DNA of 11,889 nt, from NCBI GenBank assembly GCA_021774355.1, contig JAJFJE010000355.1, forward strand, positions 1 to 11,889, in the 5' to 3' direction. Made by a program: the position numbers and the translations under genes. The notes beneath the pieces were generated by a model. It was not told where the DNA came from and ran no database searches. It saw only the letters and a program-made list of their open reading frames with translations. This document shows, in pieces, positions 1 through 6,732 of the stretch; the first letter of the stretch is position 1, and every line of letters starts with the position of its first letter. Source of the stretch: Alphaproteobacteria bacterium (GTDB taxonomy: Bacteria > Pseudomonadota > Alphaproteobacteria > Zavarziniales > Zavarziniaceae).

Positions 1-538
1 GCAGCACCCCGAGCAGGGGAATGCCGCGCTCGGCCAGGGCCGCGCCGATCAGGGCGCCATGGCGGTCGCTGGCCACCCGGTTGAGGATCACGCCGCCCAG
101 CCGGACCTCGGGCCGATAGGCGGCAAAGCCCAGCGCGGTCGCCGCCGCCGATTGCGCCTGGCCCGAGACGTCCAGCACCAGGACGACCGGCCAGCCATAG
201 CGGGCGGCGAGGTCGGCACTGGCGCCAGTGCCCCAGGCGCCGGCGCCGCCGCCGCCGTCGCACAGGCCCATGGACGCCTCGGCGATCACCAGGTCGGCCC
301 CGGCCGCGGCGCCCGCCAGGGCATCGGCCAGGTGCCCGGGCATCGCCCAGCTGTCGAGATTATAGCTGGGGCGGCCGGTGGCCACGGCGTGGAACGCCGG
401 GTCGATGTAATCGGGACCGTTCTTGAACGCCTGGACCGTCAGGCCGCGGGCGGTGAAGGCCCGCATCAGCCCCAGGGCGACGGTGGTCTTGCCGGCGCCC
501 GAGCGGGGCGCCGCGATCAGCAGGCCGGGGACGGTCAC
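1..538 (-). CDS. cobB: Cobyrinate a,c-diamide synthase, N-terminal part (cut by window edge)
   Basis: This enzyme amidates the a and c side chains of (hydrogeno)byrinate using glutamine and ATP, in the cytoplasm. The 179 codons present cover the N-terminal ATP-binding (dethiobiotin-synthetase-like) domain. Visible are a P-loop, APRSGAGKTT (residues 10-19), the family signature FKNGPDYIDPAFH (38-50) and GLCDGGG (91-97), which corresponds to the usual MGLFDG segment. The C-terminal glutaminase domain lies beyond position 1. The start is GTG at 538-536, chosen because the family N-terminus begins there and because it overlaps the cobM stop as GTGA, matching the other junctions of the operon. A glycine- and alanine-rich stretch (residues 95-107) is longer than I expect but stays in frame. 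The related CbiA acts on the anaerobic intermediate; the aerobic neighbours make CobB the better name. Confidence 0.93.
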   Translation of the reverse strand, partial: MTVPGLLIAAPRSGAGKTTVALGLMRAFTARGLTVQAFKNGPDYIDPAFHAVATGRPSYNLDSWAMPGHLADALAGAAAGADLVIAEASMGLCDGGGGAGAWGTGASADLAARYGWPVVLVLDVSGQAQSAAATALGFAAYRPEVRLGGVILNRVASDRHGALIGAALAERGIPLLGVL

Positions 539-1296
539 GGCGCCCGGCCGCGGAAGCGCCGCTGATAGGCGGCGTCGTAAAGCGCGCTGGGGCGGAAATC
601 GTCGCGGCCCAGCGCTTCGCCGACCAGGATCAGGGCGGTGCGCTCGATCGGGCTGGCGGCGACGGCGGCGGCGATGGTCGCCAGGCTGCCGCGCAGAATG
701 GTCTCGTCCGGCCAACTGACGCGGTAGACCACGACGACCGGCGCCGCGGCCCCGTAATGGGGCAGCAACTCGGCCACCACCCGGTCGAGGACATGGATCG
801 ACAGATGGATGGCAAGGGTGGCGCCGGTGGCCCCGAAGGCGGCCAGGGTTTCGCGCGGGGGCATGGCCGAGGCGCGGCCCGAGGTCCGGGTCAAAACCAC
901 CGACTGGGCGATTTCGGGCAGGGTCAGTTCTCGGCCCAGCGCCGCTGCGGCGGCGGCAAAGGCGGGCACCCCGGGGGTCACGGTCCAGGGGATCCCCTCG
1001 CCGTCGAGGGCCCGCAACTGCTCGCCCATGGCGCTCCAGATCGACAGGTCGCCGGAATGGAGCCGGGCGACATCCTGGCCCCGGGCGGTCGCCTCGCGGC
1101 ACAGGGCGATGATTTCGGCAAGGCTCAGGGGCGCGGTGTCGACGATGCGGGCGCCCGGCGGGCAGTGCCCGAGCAGGGCCGGATGGATTAGCGAGCCGGC
1201 ATAGAGGCAGACCGGCGCCGCGGCGATCAGGTCGCGCCCGCGCAGGGTGATGAGGTCCGGGGCGCCCGGCCCGGCGCCGATGAAATGAATGGTCAT
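535..1296 (-). CDS. cobM: Precorrin-4 C11-methyltransferase
   Basis: CobM transfers a methyl group from S-adenosylmethionine to C11 of precorrin-4, giving precorrin-5, in the aerobic corrin pathway. The 253-residue protein is full length for this tetrapyrrole-methylase family. Visible motifs are the N-terminal FIGAGPGAPDLITLRG (residues 5-20), the loop LHSGDLSIW (79-87), TPGVPAF (107-113), then TRTSGRASAMP (136-146) and SWPDETILRGSL near the C-terminus, an order and wording typical of CobM/CbiF. The ATG at 1296-1294 overlaps the cobE stop as ATGA, and its own stop overlaps the cobB GTG. CobM is distinguished from the sister enzymes CobI and CobJ by the HSGDLS loop and the TRTSGRA segment. Expression should follow the upstream riboswitch through translational coupling. 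Confidence 0.96.
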   Translation of the reverse strand: MTIHFIGAGPGAPDLITLRGRDLIAAAPVCLYAGSLIHPALLGHCPPGARIVDTAPLSLAEIIALCREATARGQDVARLHSGDLSIWSAMGEQLRALDGEGIPWTVTPGVPAFAAAAAALGRELTLPEIAQSVVLTRTSGRASAMPPRETLAAFGATGATLAIHLSIHVLDRVVAELLPHYGAAAPVVVVYRVSWPDETILRGSLATIAAAVAASPIERTALILVGEALGRDDFRPSALYDAAYQRRFRGRAP

Positions 1297-1664
1297 GGGG
1301 TGCGTGCCAGGGCGCAGGTGGCGCCCGCTCCGGTCAGGCGGGGAAGGATCAGGGTGGCCTCGGGGCCGGCGATTGCCAGGGCCGCCGCCTCGGCGACCGA
1401 GGGCACGCCGTGGTGGTGCAGGGCGGCGGCCGAGGGCAGGCTGGGGCAGCGCCCGGCAACCGCCACCAGGGCGTCCCGGTCGGCGAATTGCAGGCGCAGC
1501 CCGCGCCGTTCGGCGACCGCCAGCAGCCCGGCCTCGCCGGCCTTGAAGGCCGCGCTGGCGAGCAGGTCCACCGCCGCCCCCGCCCGGGCCTCGGCGGCCT
1601 GGAGCAGGGCTTCGATGGCCGCGGCCGGGCAGCCCTTGCGGCAGCCGATGCCGGCCACGATCAC
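1293..1664 (-). CDS. cobE: CobE/CbiG C-terminal-domain protein
   Basis: CobE is a small cytoplasmic protein of aerobic cobalamin operons, homologous to the C-terminal domain of CbiG. It is linked to the ring-contraction and methylation steps, but its exact role is unsettled. The family signature IVAGIGCRKG (residues 2-11) is at the very N-terminus, followed by ASAAFKAGEAGLL (36-48) and SVAEAAAL (89-96). I chose the GTG at 1664-1662 (123 residues) because it overlaps the cobL stop as GTGA, like the neighbouring junctions, and because the conserved motif begins immediately after it. An in-frame ATG at 1682 would add six residues and a 22-base overlap with cobL. The N-terminal CbiG hydrolase domain is absent, as expected for the aerobic route. 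Confidence 0.88.
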   Translation of the reverse strand: MIVAGIGCRKGCPAAAIEALLQAAEARAGAAVDLLASAAFKAGEAGLLAVAERRGLRLQFADRDALVAVAGRCPSLPSAAALHHHGVPSVAEAAALAIAGPEATLILPRLTGAGATCALARTP

Positions 1665-2872
1665 GGCTTGGCCACCCGCCATTGGGTGACGGTCATGGCC
1701 GGCCGGAAGCCGTGCAGACCGCCGATCCGGTCCAACCGGGCGACGCCGATGCGGGTCAGGTCGCCGCCCAGCCGGGCAAGCTGGGCGGCCAGCACGGCGT
1801 CGCCTTCCAGGGTGACGCTGTTGGCGACCAGCCGGCCGCCCGGCTTCAAGCCCGCCCAGGCGGCCTCGACCAGGCCGGTCGCGGTCAGGCCGCCGCCGAT
1901 GAAGACGGCGTCGGGCGCCGGCAGGCCTTCAAGGGCCTGGGGGGCCGGGCCGGCGACGACGGTCAGGCGGCCGGCGCCGAGGGCCAGGGCGTTGCGCGCC
2001 GCCCGGGCCGCCCGTTCGGCCTGGGCCTCGACGGCGATGGCGGCCATGGCGGGGTGGCGCAGCAGCCATTCGATGGCGATGGCGCCCGAACCGCAGCCTA
2101 TGTCCCACAGCAGCTCGCCGGCATTTGGGGCAAGGCTCGACAGGGTGACCGCCCGGACCTCGCGCTTGGTCAGTTGGCCGTCATGCTCGAACAGGGCGTC
2201 GTCGAGACCGCCGGCGAGCGACAGGCCGCGCCGCCCCGGTGCCGCCGCCAGGGCCACGGCCACCAGATTGAGGGGCGCGATGCCGGTCAGGTCGAAGCCG
2301 GCGGCCGAGACCGTCCGCCACCGTTCCTGGGGGCCGCCAAGGGCTTCCAGGACGGTCACGGCCGAGGGCCCGAAGCCATGGGCGTCCAGCAGCTTCGCCA
2401 GGGCTGCCGGGGTGCCCTGGTCGGCCGACAGGCAGAGCAGGCGGCGGCCCGGCTGCAGCCGGGGAATGACCGCGTCGAGGGGGCGGCCGCAGAACGACAG
2501 GGCGGTGACGTCCTGCAGGCTCCAGCCCAGCCGGGCACAGGCCAAAGAAAACGCCGAGGGTGCCGGCCATACGGCCATTTCCGCGGGGTCGATATGGGCG
2601 GCAAGCAGGCGGCCGACGCCGAACCAGTTGGGGTCGCCGGACGCCAGGACGCAGGTCGGGCGGCCGCGGCGGGCAAGCAGGCCGGGCAGGGCATCGGTCA
2701 TCGGGCTGGGCCAGCTTTGCCGCTCGCCGCGGATCAGCGGCGCTGCCAGGGCCAGGTGGCGGGCACCGCCCAGCACCAGCCCGGCGGTCGTCACCAGGGC
2801 CGCCGCGGCCGGTGCCAGGCCGGCCACCCCGTCCTCGCCAATCCCGATGACGGCGAGCCAGGGCGCGCTCAT
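1661..2872 (-). CDS. cobL: Precorrin-6Y C5,15-methyltransferase (decarboxylating), CbiE-CbiT fusion
   Basis: CobL methylates C5 and C15 of precorrin-6B (6Y) and removes the acetate carboxyl at C12, giving precorrin-8X. The 403-residue protein shows both expected domains. The N-terminal CbiE-like tetrapyrrole methylase has LAVIGIGEDGVAGL (residues 6-19), LASGDPNWFGVGRLL (76-90) and PSAFSLACARLGW (105-117). The C-terminal CbiT-like Rossmann methyltransferase starts near DGQLTKREVRAV (231-242) and carries the SAM-binding DIGCGSGAIAIEW (257-269) and DAVFIGGG (321-328). No frameshift or missing motif was seen. The ATG at 2872-2870 overlaps the cobJ stop as ATGA. The product is the substrate of CobH, encoded further upstream in the same operon. 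Confidence 0.96.
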   Translation of the reverse strand: MSAPWLAVIGIGEDGVAGLAPAAAALVTTAGLVLGGARHLALAAPLIRGERQSWPSPMTDALPGLLARRGRPTCVLASGDPNWFGVGRLLAAHIDPAEMAVWPAPSAFSLACARLGWSLQDVTALSFCGRPLDAVIPRLQPGRRLLCLSADQGTPAALAKLLDAHGFGPSAVTVLEALGGPQERWRTVSAAGFDLTGIAPLNLVAVALAAAPGRRGLSLAGGLDDALFEHDGQLTKREVRAVTLSSLAPNAGELLWDIGCGSGAIAIEWLLRHPAMAAIAVEAQAERAARAARNALALGAGRLTVVAGPAPQALEGLPAPDAVFIGGGLTATGLVEAAWAGLKPGGRLVANSVTLEGDAVLAAQLARLGGDLTRIGVARLDRIGGLHGFRPAMTVTQWRVAKP

Positions 2873-3627
2873 GGCGGCGCCACCCGGCGCGCAGTATAGA
2901 GCCAGGGGGGGCCGTCCGCCCGCGGGATCAGGCGCGTCCCCTCGCAGCCGATCAGCACCAGGGTGCGCATGTCCGCCGCGGCCGGGTCGGCGCTGCCCAG
3001 GTCTGTAATCAATATGGTCTCGTCCGGGCGGCTCACCGCGGCGGCGAAGACGACCGGCGTCGATGGTGGCCGGTGCTGCCGGACGATGTCGAAGGCGGCG
3101 CCCAGCTGCCAGGGCCGGGCCCGGGAGATCGGATTGTAGAAGGCGAGCACGAAGCCGCCTTCGGCGGCGAGCGCCAGGCGCCGCTCCACCACGGCCCAGG
3201 GTTTCAGATTGTCGGACAGGGACAGGACGCAGAAATCATTGCCCAGGGGGGCGCCCAGGCGGGCGGCCACGGCGATCATCGCCGAAATGCCCGGGATGAC
3301 CTCGATTTCGAGGGCGGCCCAGGCCGGGGGGCCGCCGTCCAGCGCCTCGAACACGGCACTGGCCATGGCAAACACCCCGGCATCGCCGGACGAAACCACG
3401 GCGACCTTGCGGCCCGCGGCGGCCAGGGCGAGGGCCAGGCGGGCGCGGTCCAGTTCTTCCCGGTTGTCGCTGGCGTGGCGCTGCTGGCCGGGCCGCTCGG
3501 GCACCCGGGCGACATAGGGGCCGTAGCCGACCACATCGTCGGCCTGGGCCAGCGCCGCCGTCGCCGCCGGGGCGGTCAGGGCGGCGGCGCCGGGGCCGAG
3601 CCCGACCACGGAAAGCCGCCCGGTCAT
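2869..3627 (-). CDS. cobJ: Precorrin-3B C17-methyltransferase
   Basis: CobJ methylates C17 and drives ring contraction of precorrin-3B to precorrin-4. The 252-residue protein has the methylase N-terminus LSVVGLGPG (residues 5-13), DNREELDRA (54-62), VVSSGDAGVFAMA (77-89), IPGISAM (111-117), LGNDFCVLSLSDNLKPW (128-144) and FVLAFYNPISRARPWQ (159-174). The SGDAG loop and the FYNP segment separate CobJ/CbiH from CobI and CobM. The ATG at 3627-3625 overlaps the cobI stop as ATGA. The substrate precorrin-3B comes from CobG or CobZ, neither of which is in this window, so the oxygen-dependent step before CobJ is encoded elsewhere. Confidence 0.96.
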   Translation of the reverse strand: MTGRLSVVGLGPGAAALTAPAATAALAQADDVVGYGPYVARVPERPGQQRHASDNREELDRARLALALAAAGRKVAVVSSGDAGVFAMASAVFEALDGGPPAWAALEIEVIPGISAMIAVAARLGAPLGNDFCVLSLSDNLKPWAVVERRLALAAEGGFVLAFYNPISRARPWQLGAAFDIVRQHRPPSTPVVFAAAVSRPDETILITDLGSADPAAADMRTLVLIGCEGTRLIPRADGPPWLYTARRVAPP

Positions 3628-4352
3628 CGCGGTCCTCGCCGGCCGGGGACCAGGACCAGGGCGAAATAGGGCGCCTGATCGTCGCTCTTGTCCGCCAGGG
3701 GAATGATCCGTTCGCCGGCCATGGTGCCGCGTTCGACATAGAGCGCGCGGTCGGTCAGCCCGGCCGCCGCCAGGGCCTCGCGGATCTTGGCCAGGTTGCG
3801 GCCGACCTTCATGATCACGGCGGCATCGGCCAGGCGCAGCCGGTCAACCAGGGCGGCCTTGGGCAGGGTGCCGGGCAGGACGCAGAGCATGTCGTCGCCC
3901 TGGGTCATGGGGGCGGCCGCGGCGCTCCAGCATCCGGCCATTCCGGTGATTCCGGGGACGATCCGGGTCGGATGCTGCCGATGCAGGCGGTCGAACAGAT
4001 ACATGAACGAGCCATAGAAGAACGGGTCGCCCTCGCACAGCACGGCGCAGTCGCGGCCCCGGGCCAGGGCGGCCGCCAGGCGGGCGGCGCAATCATCGTA
4101 GAACCGGGCGATGCCGGCACGGTAGCGCGGATCCTCGACGGCGATTTCCAGGGTGAAGGGATAGTCCATGCGGATCAGCTCGGCTGCCGGCCCGATCAGG
4201 CCGTCGGCAATGGTGCGGGCATGGCCCGGCCGCCCGGCCGCGGCGAAAAAGGCGATCACCGGGGTCGTCGCCAGCAGGCGCGCGGCCTTGAGCGTCACCA
4301 GTTCCGGGTCGCCCGGCCCCAGCCCGATGCCGTAAAGGGTGCCGCCGGTCAT
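3624..4352 (-). CDS. cobI: Precorrin-2 C20-methyltransferase
   Basis: CobI is the first dedicated enzyme of the corrin branch, methylating C20 of precorrin-2 to give precorrin-3A. The 242-residue protein has YGIGLGPGDPELVTLKA (residues 7-23), CEGDPFFYGSFMYLFDRL (106-123), VPGITGMAGC (132-141), MKVGRN (181-186) and a C-terminal YVERGTMAGERI segment (205-216), all typical of CobI/CbiL. Size is normal for the family. The ATG at 4352-4350 overlaps the cobH stop as ATGA. CbiL, its counterpart in the anaerobic route, uses the cobalt-containing substrate; the CobE, CobL and CobW context points to the aerobic version. Confidence 0.96.
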   Translation of the reverse strand: MTGGTLYGIGLGPGDPELVTLKAARLLATTPVIAFFAAAGRPGHARTIADGLIGPAAELIRMDYPFTLEIAVEDPRYRAGIARFYDDCAARLAAALARGRDCAVLCEGDPFFYGSFMYLFDRLHRQHPTRIVPGITGMAGCWSAAAAPMTQGDDMLCVLPGTLPKAALVDRLRLADAAVIMKVGRNLAKIREALAAAGLTDRALYVERGTMAGERIIPLADKSDDQAPYFALVLVPGRRGPR

Positions 4353-4972
4353 TCGGCTTCACGGGCAAGGGCATTGATCGCGGCGACCGCCATGGCGCTG
4401 CCGCCGCGCCGGCCGCGAACCACCAGCCAGGGCAGGGTGGTGGCGGCGAGGGCCTCTTTCGATTCCGCGGCGCCAACAAAGCCGACCGGCAGGCCGATCA
4501 CGGCGGCCGGGCGCGGCGCTCCCTGTGCGATCCGCTCCATCAGGTGGAACAGGGCCGTCGGGGCGTTGCCGATGGCGACGACGGCGCCGGCCAGGGCCGC
4601 GCCCCACAGGTCGATGGCGGCCGCCGAGCGGGTGGTGCCCAGGCTGTGGGCGAGGGCCGGCACACGCGGATCGTCGAGGGTGCAGAGGATGGGGTTGGCG
4701 GCCGGCAGGCGCGCCCTGGTGATCCCGTGGGCGACCATCTGGGCATCGCACAGGATCGCCGCGCCGGCCACCAGGGCGCCGCGGGCGGCCGGGTAGAAGG
4801 TATCGGAAAAGGCCACGTCATCGGCCAGGTCGACCATGCCGCAGGCATGAATCATGCGCACCACGACCCGCGCCTGGTCGGCGCCAAAGCGGCCGAGCGC
4901 GGCCTCGGCACGGATGGTCGCGAAGGACTGGCGATAGATCGCCGCGCCGTCCCGCTGATAGTCATAGGCCAT
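4349..4972 (-). CDS. cobH: Precorrin-8X methylmutase
   Basis: CobH moves a methyl group from C11 to C12 of precorrin-8X, giving hydrogenobyrinate, the substrate of CobB. The protein is 207 residues, normal for the family. Visible are YQRDGAAIYRQSFATIRAEA (residues 5-24), the MIHACGMVDLA segment (40-50) with His42 in the place of the known catalytic histidine, GNAPTALF (135-142), GLPVGFVGAAESKEAL (160-175) and RGRRGGSAMAVAAINAL (186-202). I chose the ATG at 4972-4970, one base after the cobW stop. An earlier in-frame ATG at 5044 would add 24 non-conserved residues inside the cobW frame and was set aside. No independent promoter is apparent. Confidence 0.96.
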   Translation of the reverse strand: MAYDYQRDGAAIYRQSFATIRAEAALGRFGADQARVVVRMIHACGMVDLADDVAFSDTFYPAARGALVAGAAILCDAQMVAHGITRARLPAANPILCTLDDPRVPALAHSLGTTRSAAAIDLWGAALAGAVVAIGNAPTALFHLMERIAQGAPRPAAVIGLPVGFVGAAESKEALAATTLPWLVVRGRRGGSAMAVAAINALAREAE

Positions 4973-4973
4973 G

Positions 4974-6014
4974 TCAGCCGACCGCCAGGCGGATCGCCTG
5001 CTCGATCGCCGGCCGGTCGAGGCCGCTGCGGCCAATGACCACAAGGCGGCTGCGGCGCGGCTCGGTCGCGCCCCAGGGGCGCTCGTAATGGTGCCGGAAG
5101 CGCTGGCCGACGCCCTGGACCAGCAGACGCAGGGGCTTGGCCGCGACGGCCAGGAAGCCCTTCACCCGCAACACCTCGTGGCCCGTGGCCAGCGCTTCCA
5201 GGGCGGCGATCACGGCCGCCGGGTCGGCGATCTCGCCACTGTCCACCACAAAGCTCTCGAAATCATTGTGCTCGTGGTTGCCCAGGGCATCGTGCAGGGA
5301 CGGCCGGCCCGCCAGGTCGTCTTCGGCGGCGGCATCCAGGCCAAGCAGGACCCGCGGATCGACCCGGCCCTCGCTGGTCGCCAGAATCTTGACCGGCCGG
5401 GCGGTGGCGCTGTCGATTTCGCGGTGCAGCCGGGCCAGGGTTGCCGGATCCATCAGGTCGCTCTTGTTGACCAGGACCAGGTCGGCGGCGGCCAACTGGT
5501 CCTGATAGACCTCGAGCAGGGGGCTGTCATGTTCGGTGGCGCCGGGGCGCAGGGGCTCTTCGGCAAAGCGGCCGGCCGCCGCGGCCGGGCCGTCGACCAC
5601 CGCAATGACCCCGTCGACGGTGACCCGGCTGCGCATGGTCGGCCAGTCGAAGGCCTTGAGCAGGGGCTTGGGCAGGGCCAGGCCGGAGGTCTCGATCAGA
5701 ATGTGATCCGGTGGCTGGGGGCGGGCCAGCAGGGCTTCCATGGTTGGCAGGAAATCCTCGGCGACGGTGCAGCACAGGCAGCCATTGGCCAATTCGACAA
5801 TGTCTTCGTCGCCGCAGCTGTCGATGCCGCAGGCGCGCAGCAGGTCGCCATCGACGCCGACGGTCCCGAACTCGTTGACGATGATGGCCAGCCGCCGGCC
5901 ATTGGCATGGGCGATCAGGTGGCGCAGCAAGGTGGTCTTGCCGGCGCCGAGAAAGCCGGTCACGACGGTCGCCGGGATCTTGGACGGGGCCGCGGGCGGC
6001 ACTGGGCGGGTCAT
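4974..6014 (-). CDS. cobW: CobW, G3E-family GTPase / metallochaperone of the cobalamin pathway
   Basis: CobW is a cytoplasmic GTPase thought to supply Co(II) to the aerobic cobaltochelatase. The protein is 346 residues. Motifs are the Walker A GFLGAGKTTLL (residues 20-30), the metal-binding CxCC in NGCLCC (77-82), ETSG (108-111), the guanine-specificity NKSD (183-186) and a C-terminal CobW_C domain (about 250-346). There is a small acidic/histidine patch, NHEHNDFES (247-255). The ATG at 6014-6012 overlaps the DUF1636 stop as ATGA. An upstream extension to 6260 in the same frame lies within DUF1636 and lacks family similarity. The cobN cobaltochelatase gene often found next to cobW is missing; cobW is followed directly by cobH. 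Confidence 0.94.
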   Translation of the reverse strand: MTRPVPPAAPSKIPATVVTGFLGAGKTTLLRHLIAHANGRRLAIIVNEFGTVGVDGDLLRACGIDSCGDEDIVELANGCLCCTVAEDFLPTMEALLARPQPPDHILIETSGLALPKPLLKAFDWPTMRSRVTVDGVIAVVDGPAAAAGRFAEEPLRPGATEHDSPLLEVYQDQLAAADLVLVNKSDLMDPATLARLHREIDSATARPVKILATSEGRVDPRVLLGLDAAAEDDLAGRPSLHDALGNHEHNDFESFVVDSGEIADPAAVIAALEALATGHEVLRVKGFLAVAAKPLRLLVQGVGQRFRHHYERPWGATEPRRSRLVVIGRSGLDRPAIEQAIRLAVG

Positions 6015-6415
6015 GGCTTGGACTCCGTGGTGGGGGCGGATGACAGGGTCGGCCCGGCCGTTCCCGGCGGCGGGACCCGGCCCACGATCACCTGGGCCAG
6101 ACTGGCCGGGCGCTTGGAGCGCAGCACGGTGCCGGTCGCCGAGGCGGCATAGGCCCGGGCATAGGCCAGCAGGTCGCCGGCCAGGGCCGGTTGCAGGCCG
6201 CCGATGAGATAGCTCCATTTGCCAGGGGACGACAGGCTGGCGCTGCAGCCGCGTTCGCAATTGGCCAGGCAGATCACCGCGGCCACCCGGACGCCGCCGG
6301 CGGCGGGGTCGTGCAGGGCCACGGCGTCGTCATAGAGGCGCTGGCCCGGACAGGGGTCCGCTTCGGCGCTGCCCGGTTGACAGGTGGTGCAGATATGCAG
6401 CCAGGTCTCGCCCAT
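6011..6415 (-). CDS. DUF1636 cysteine-rich protein, predicted metal-binding, first gene of the cob operon
   Basis: The 134-residue protein matches the DUF1636 family, whose function is unproven. It begins LHICTTC (Cys9, Cys12), followed by Cys22 and the cluster CLANCERGC (Cys49, Cys53, Cys57), an arrangement like thioredoxin-fold [2Fe-2S] ferredoxins. The segment SSPGKWSYLIGGL (62-74) is also typical. There is no signal peptide or membrane segment, so it is likely cytoplasmic. Residues 113-134 are rich in Pro, Ser and Thr and look unstructured. It is the first gene after the cobalamin riboswitch and is coupled to cobW by an ATGA overlap, suggesting a role in cobalt handling or redox chemistry of the pathway; that role is inference. 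The ATG at 6415-6413 has a GGGGGA element two bases upstream, very close for a ribosome binding site. Confidence 0.85.
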   Translation of the reverse strand: MGETWLHICTTCQPGSAEADPCPGQRLYDDAVALHDPAAGGVRVAAVICLANCERGCSASLSSPGKWSYLIGGLQPALAGDLLAYARAYAASATGTVLRSKRPASLAQVIVGRVPPPGTAGPTLSSAPTTESKP

Positions 6416-6543
6416 GGTCCCCCGGGGGTCGATCGCGTGCCGGACGCCGGCACGGGCGGGGGTCCTGGTCCCGGCCGCTGCCCCGGGGGGGCGGCTGCCG
6501 GTGGTGCCGACGCCGAGGGGCCCCGCCCGGTACCGGATGGTCT
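6416..6543 (-). promoter_or_regulatory. Hairpin-rich leader between riboswitch and DUF1636 start (candidate expression platform)
   Basis: These 128 bases connect the riboswitch to the first start codon. A perfect 7-bp stem with a 3-base loop lies at 6437-6453 (GTGCCGG/CCGGCAC), and a larger GC-rich hairpin lies at about 6471-6501 (inner arms GCCGC/GCGGC). Neither is followed by a U-tract, so transcription termination is unlikely and control of translation start is the better guess. The presumed ribosome binding site GGGGGA (6423-6418) sits in the palindrome CCCCCGGGGG (6419-6428), so it could be masked by pairing. No coding sequence was seen here. Confidence 0.5.
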
Positions 6544-6681
6544 CGACGGCAGGTATCCTGGCTCGCGGGCCGCCCCCCAGGGGGCAGGCCGCTTACAGTT
6601 GCGGGGGCAGCTGCGGCCTGGCCCGGCCTGCGACCGGTGCGCACCGCATTCCCTGTGCTCCTCCCGGGGGAAGAACCGTCG
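6544..6681 (-). ncRNA. Cobalamin riboswitch, compact form
   Basis: On the minus strand the conserved core of the cobalamin riboswitch is present in order: ACAGGGAAUGCGGUG (around 6640-6655), GCUGCCCCCGCAACUGUAAG (around 6590-6612) and the B12 box GAGCCAGGATACCTGCC (6564-6548). P1 is formed by CGACGG (6681-6676) pairing with CCGTCG (6549-6544). Between the GUAAGCGG element and the CCCGCGAGCCAGG strand there is only a short GC hairpin (about 6566-6588). The peripheral domain with CCACUG and GGGAAGG elements, usual in the large adenosylcobalamin class, is not visible. It precedes DUF1636-cobW-cobH and should shut the operon down when cobalamin is plentiful. Confidence 0.93.
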
Positions 6682-6686
6682 GCGAT

Positions 6687-6715
6687 TGAGTATTACCGCA
6701 CCGTTCCCCTGTCAA
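6687..6715 (-). promoter_or_regulatory. Candidate sigma70 promoter of the riboswitch-controlled cob operon
   Basis: On the minus strand a perfect -35 hexamer TTGACA (6715-6710) is followed, after 17 bases, by TACTCA (6692-6687), a weak -10; ATACTC with a 16-base spacer is an alternative. The predicted start falls at about 6681, exactly where the riboswitch P1 stem begins. That agreement is the main support. It lies just past the cobD stop codon. Confidence 0.5.
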
Positions 6716-6732
6716 TCGGCTCCCGCCAAAGG

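Noticed and set aside
1410..3008. Long plus-strand open frame of over 500 codons
   Set aside because: It lies opposite cobE, cobL and cobJ, is rich in Arg, Ala, Pro and Gly, and has no recognisable motif. It is a shadow of the GC-rich codon use of the real genes.
4973..5044. Extended cobH start at ATG 5044
   Set aside because: The added 24 residues are Arg- and Ser-rich, lie within the cobW frame and do not resemble CobH N-termini.
4971..6152. Plus-strand open frame of 393 codons opposite cobW
   Set aside because: The minus strand has the full set of CobW motifs; the plus-strand protein is a low-complexity Gly, Ala, Gln and Val mirror.
6419..6428. CCCCCGGGGG palindrome as a stand-alone operator
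   Set aside because: In GC-rich DNA such a simple palindrome is easily chance. It is noted only because it covers the presumed ribosome binding site.
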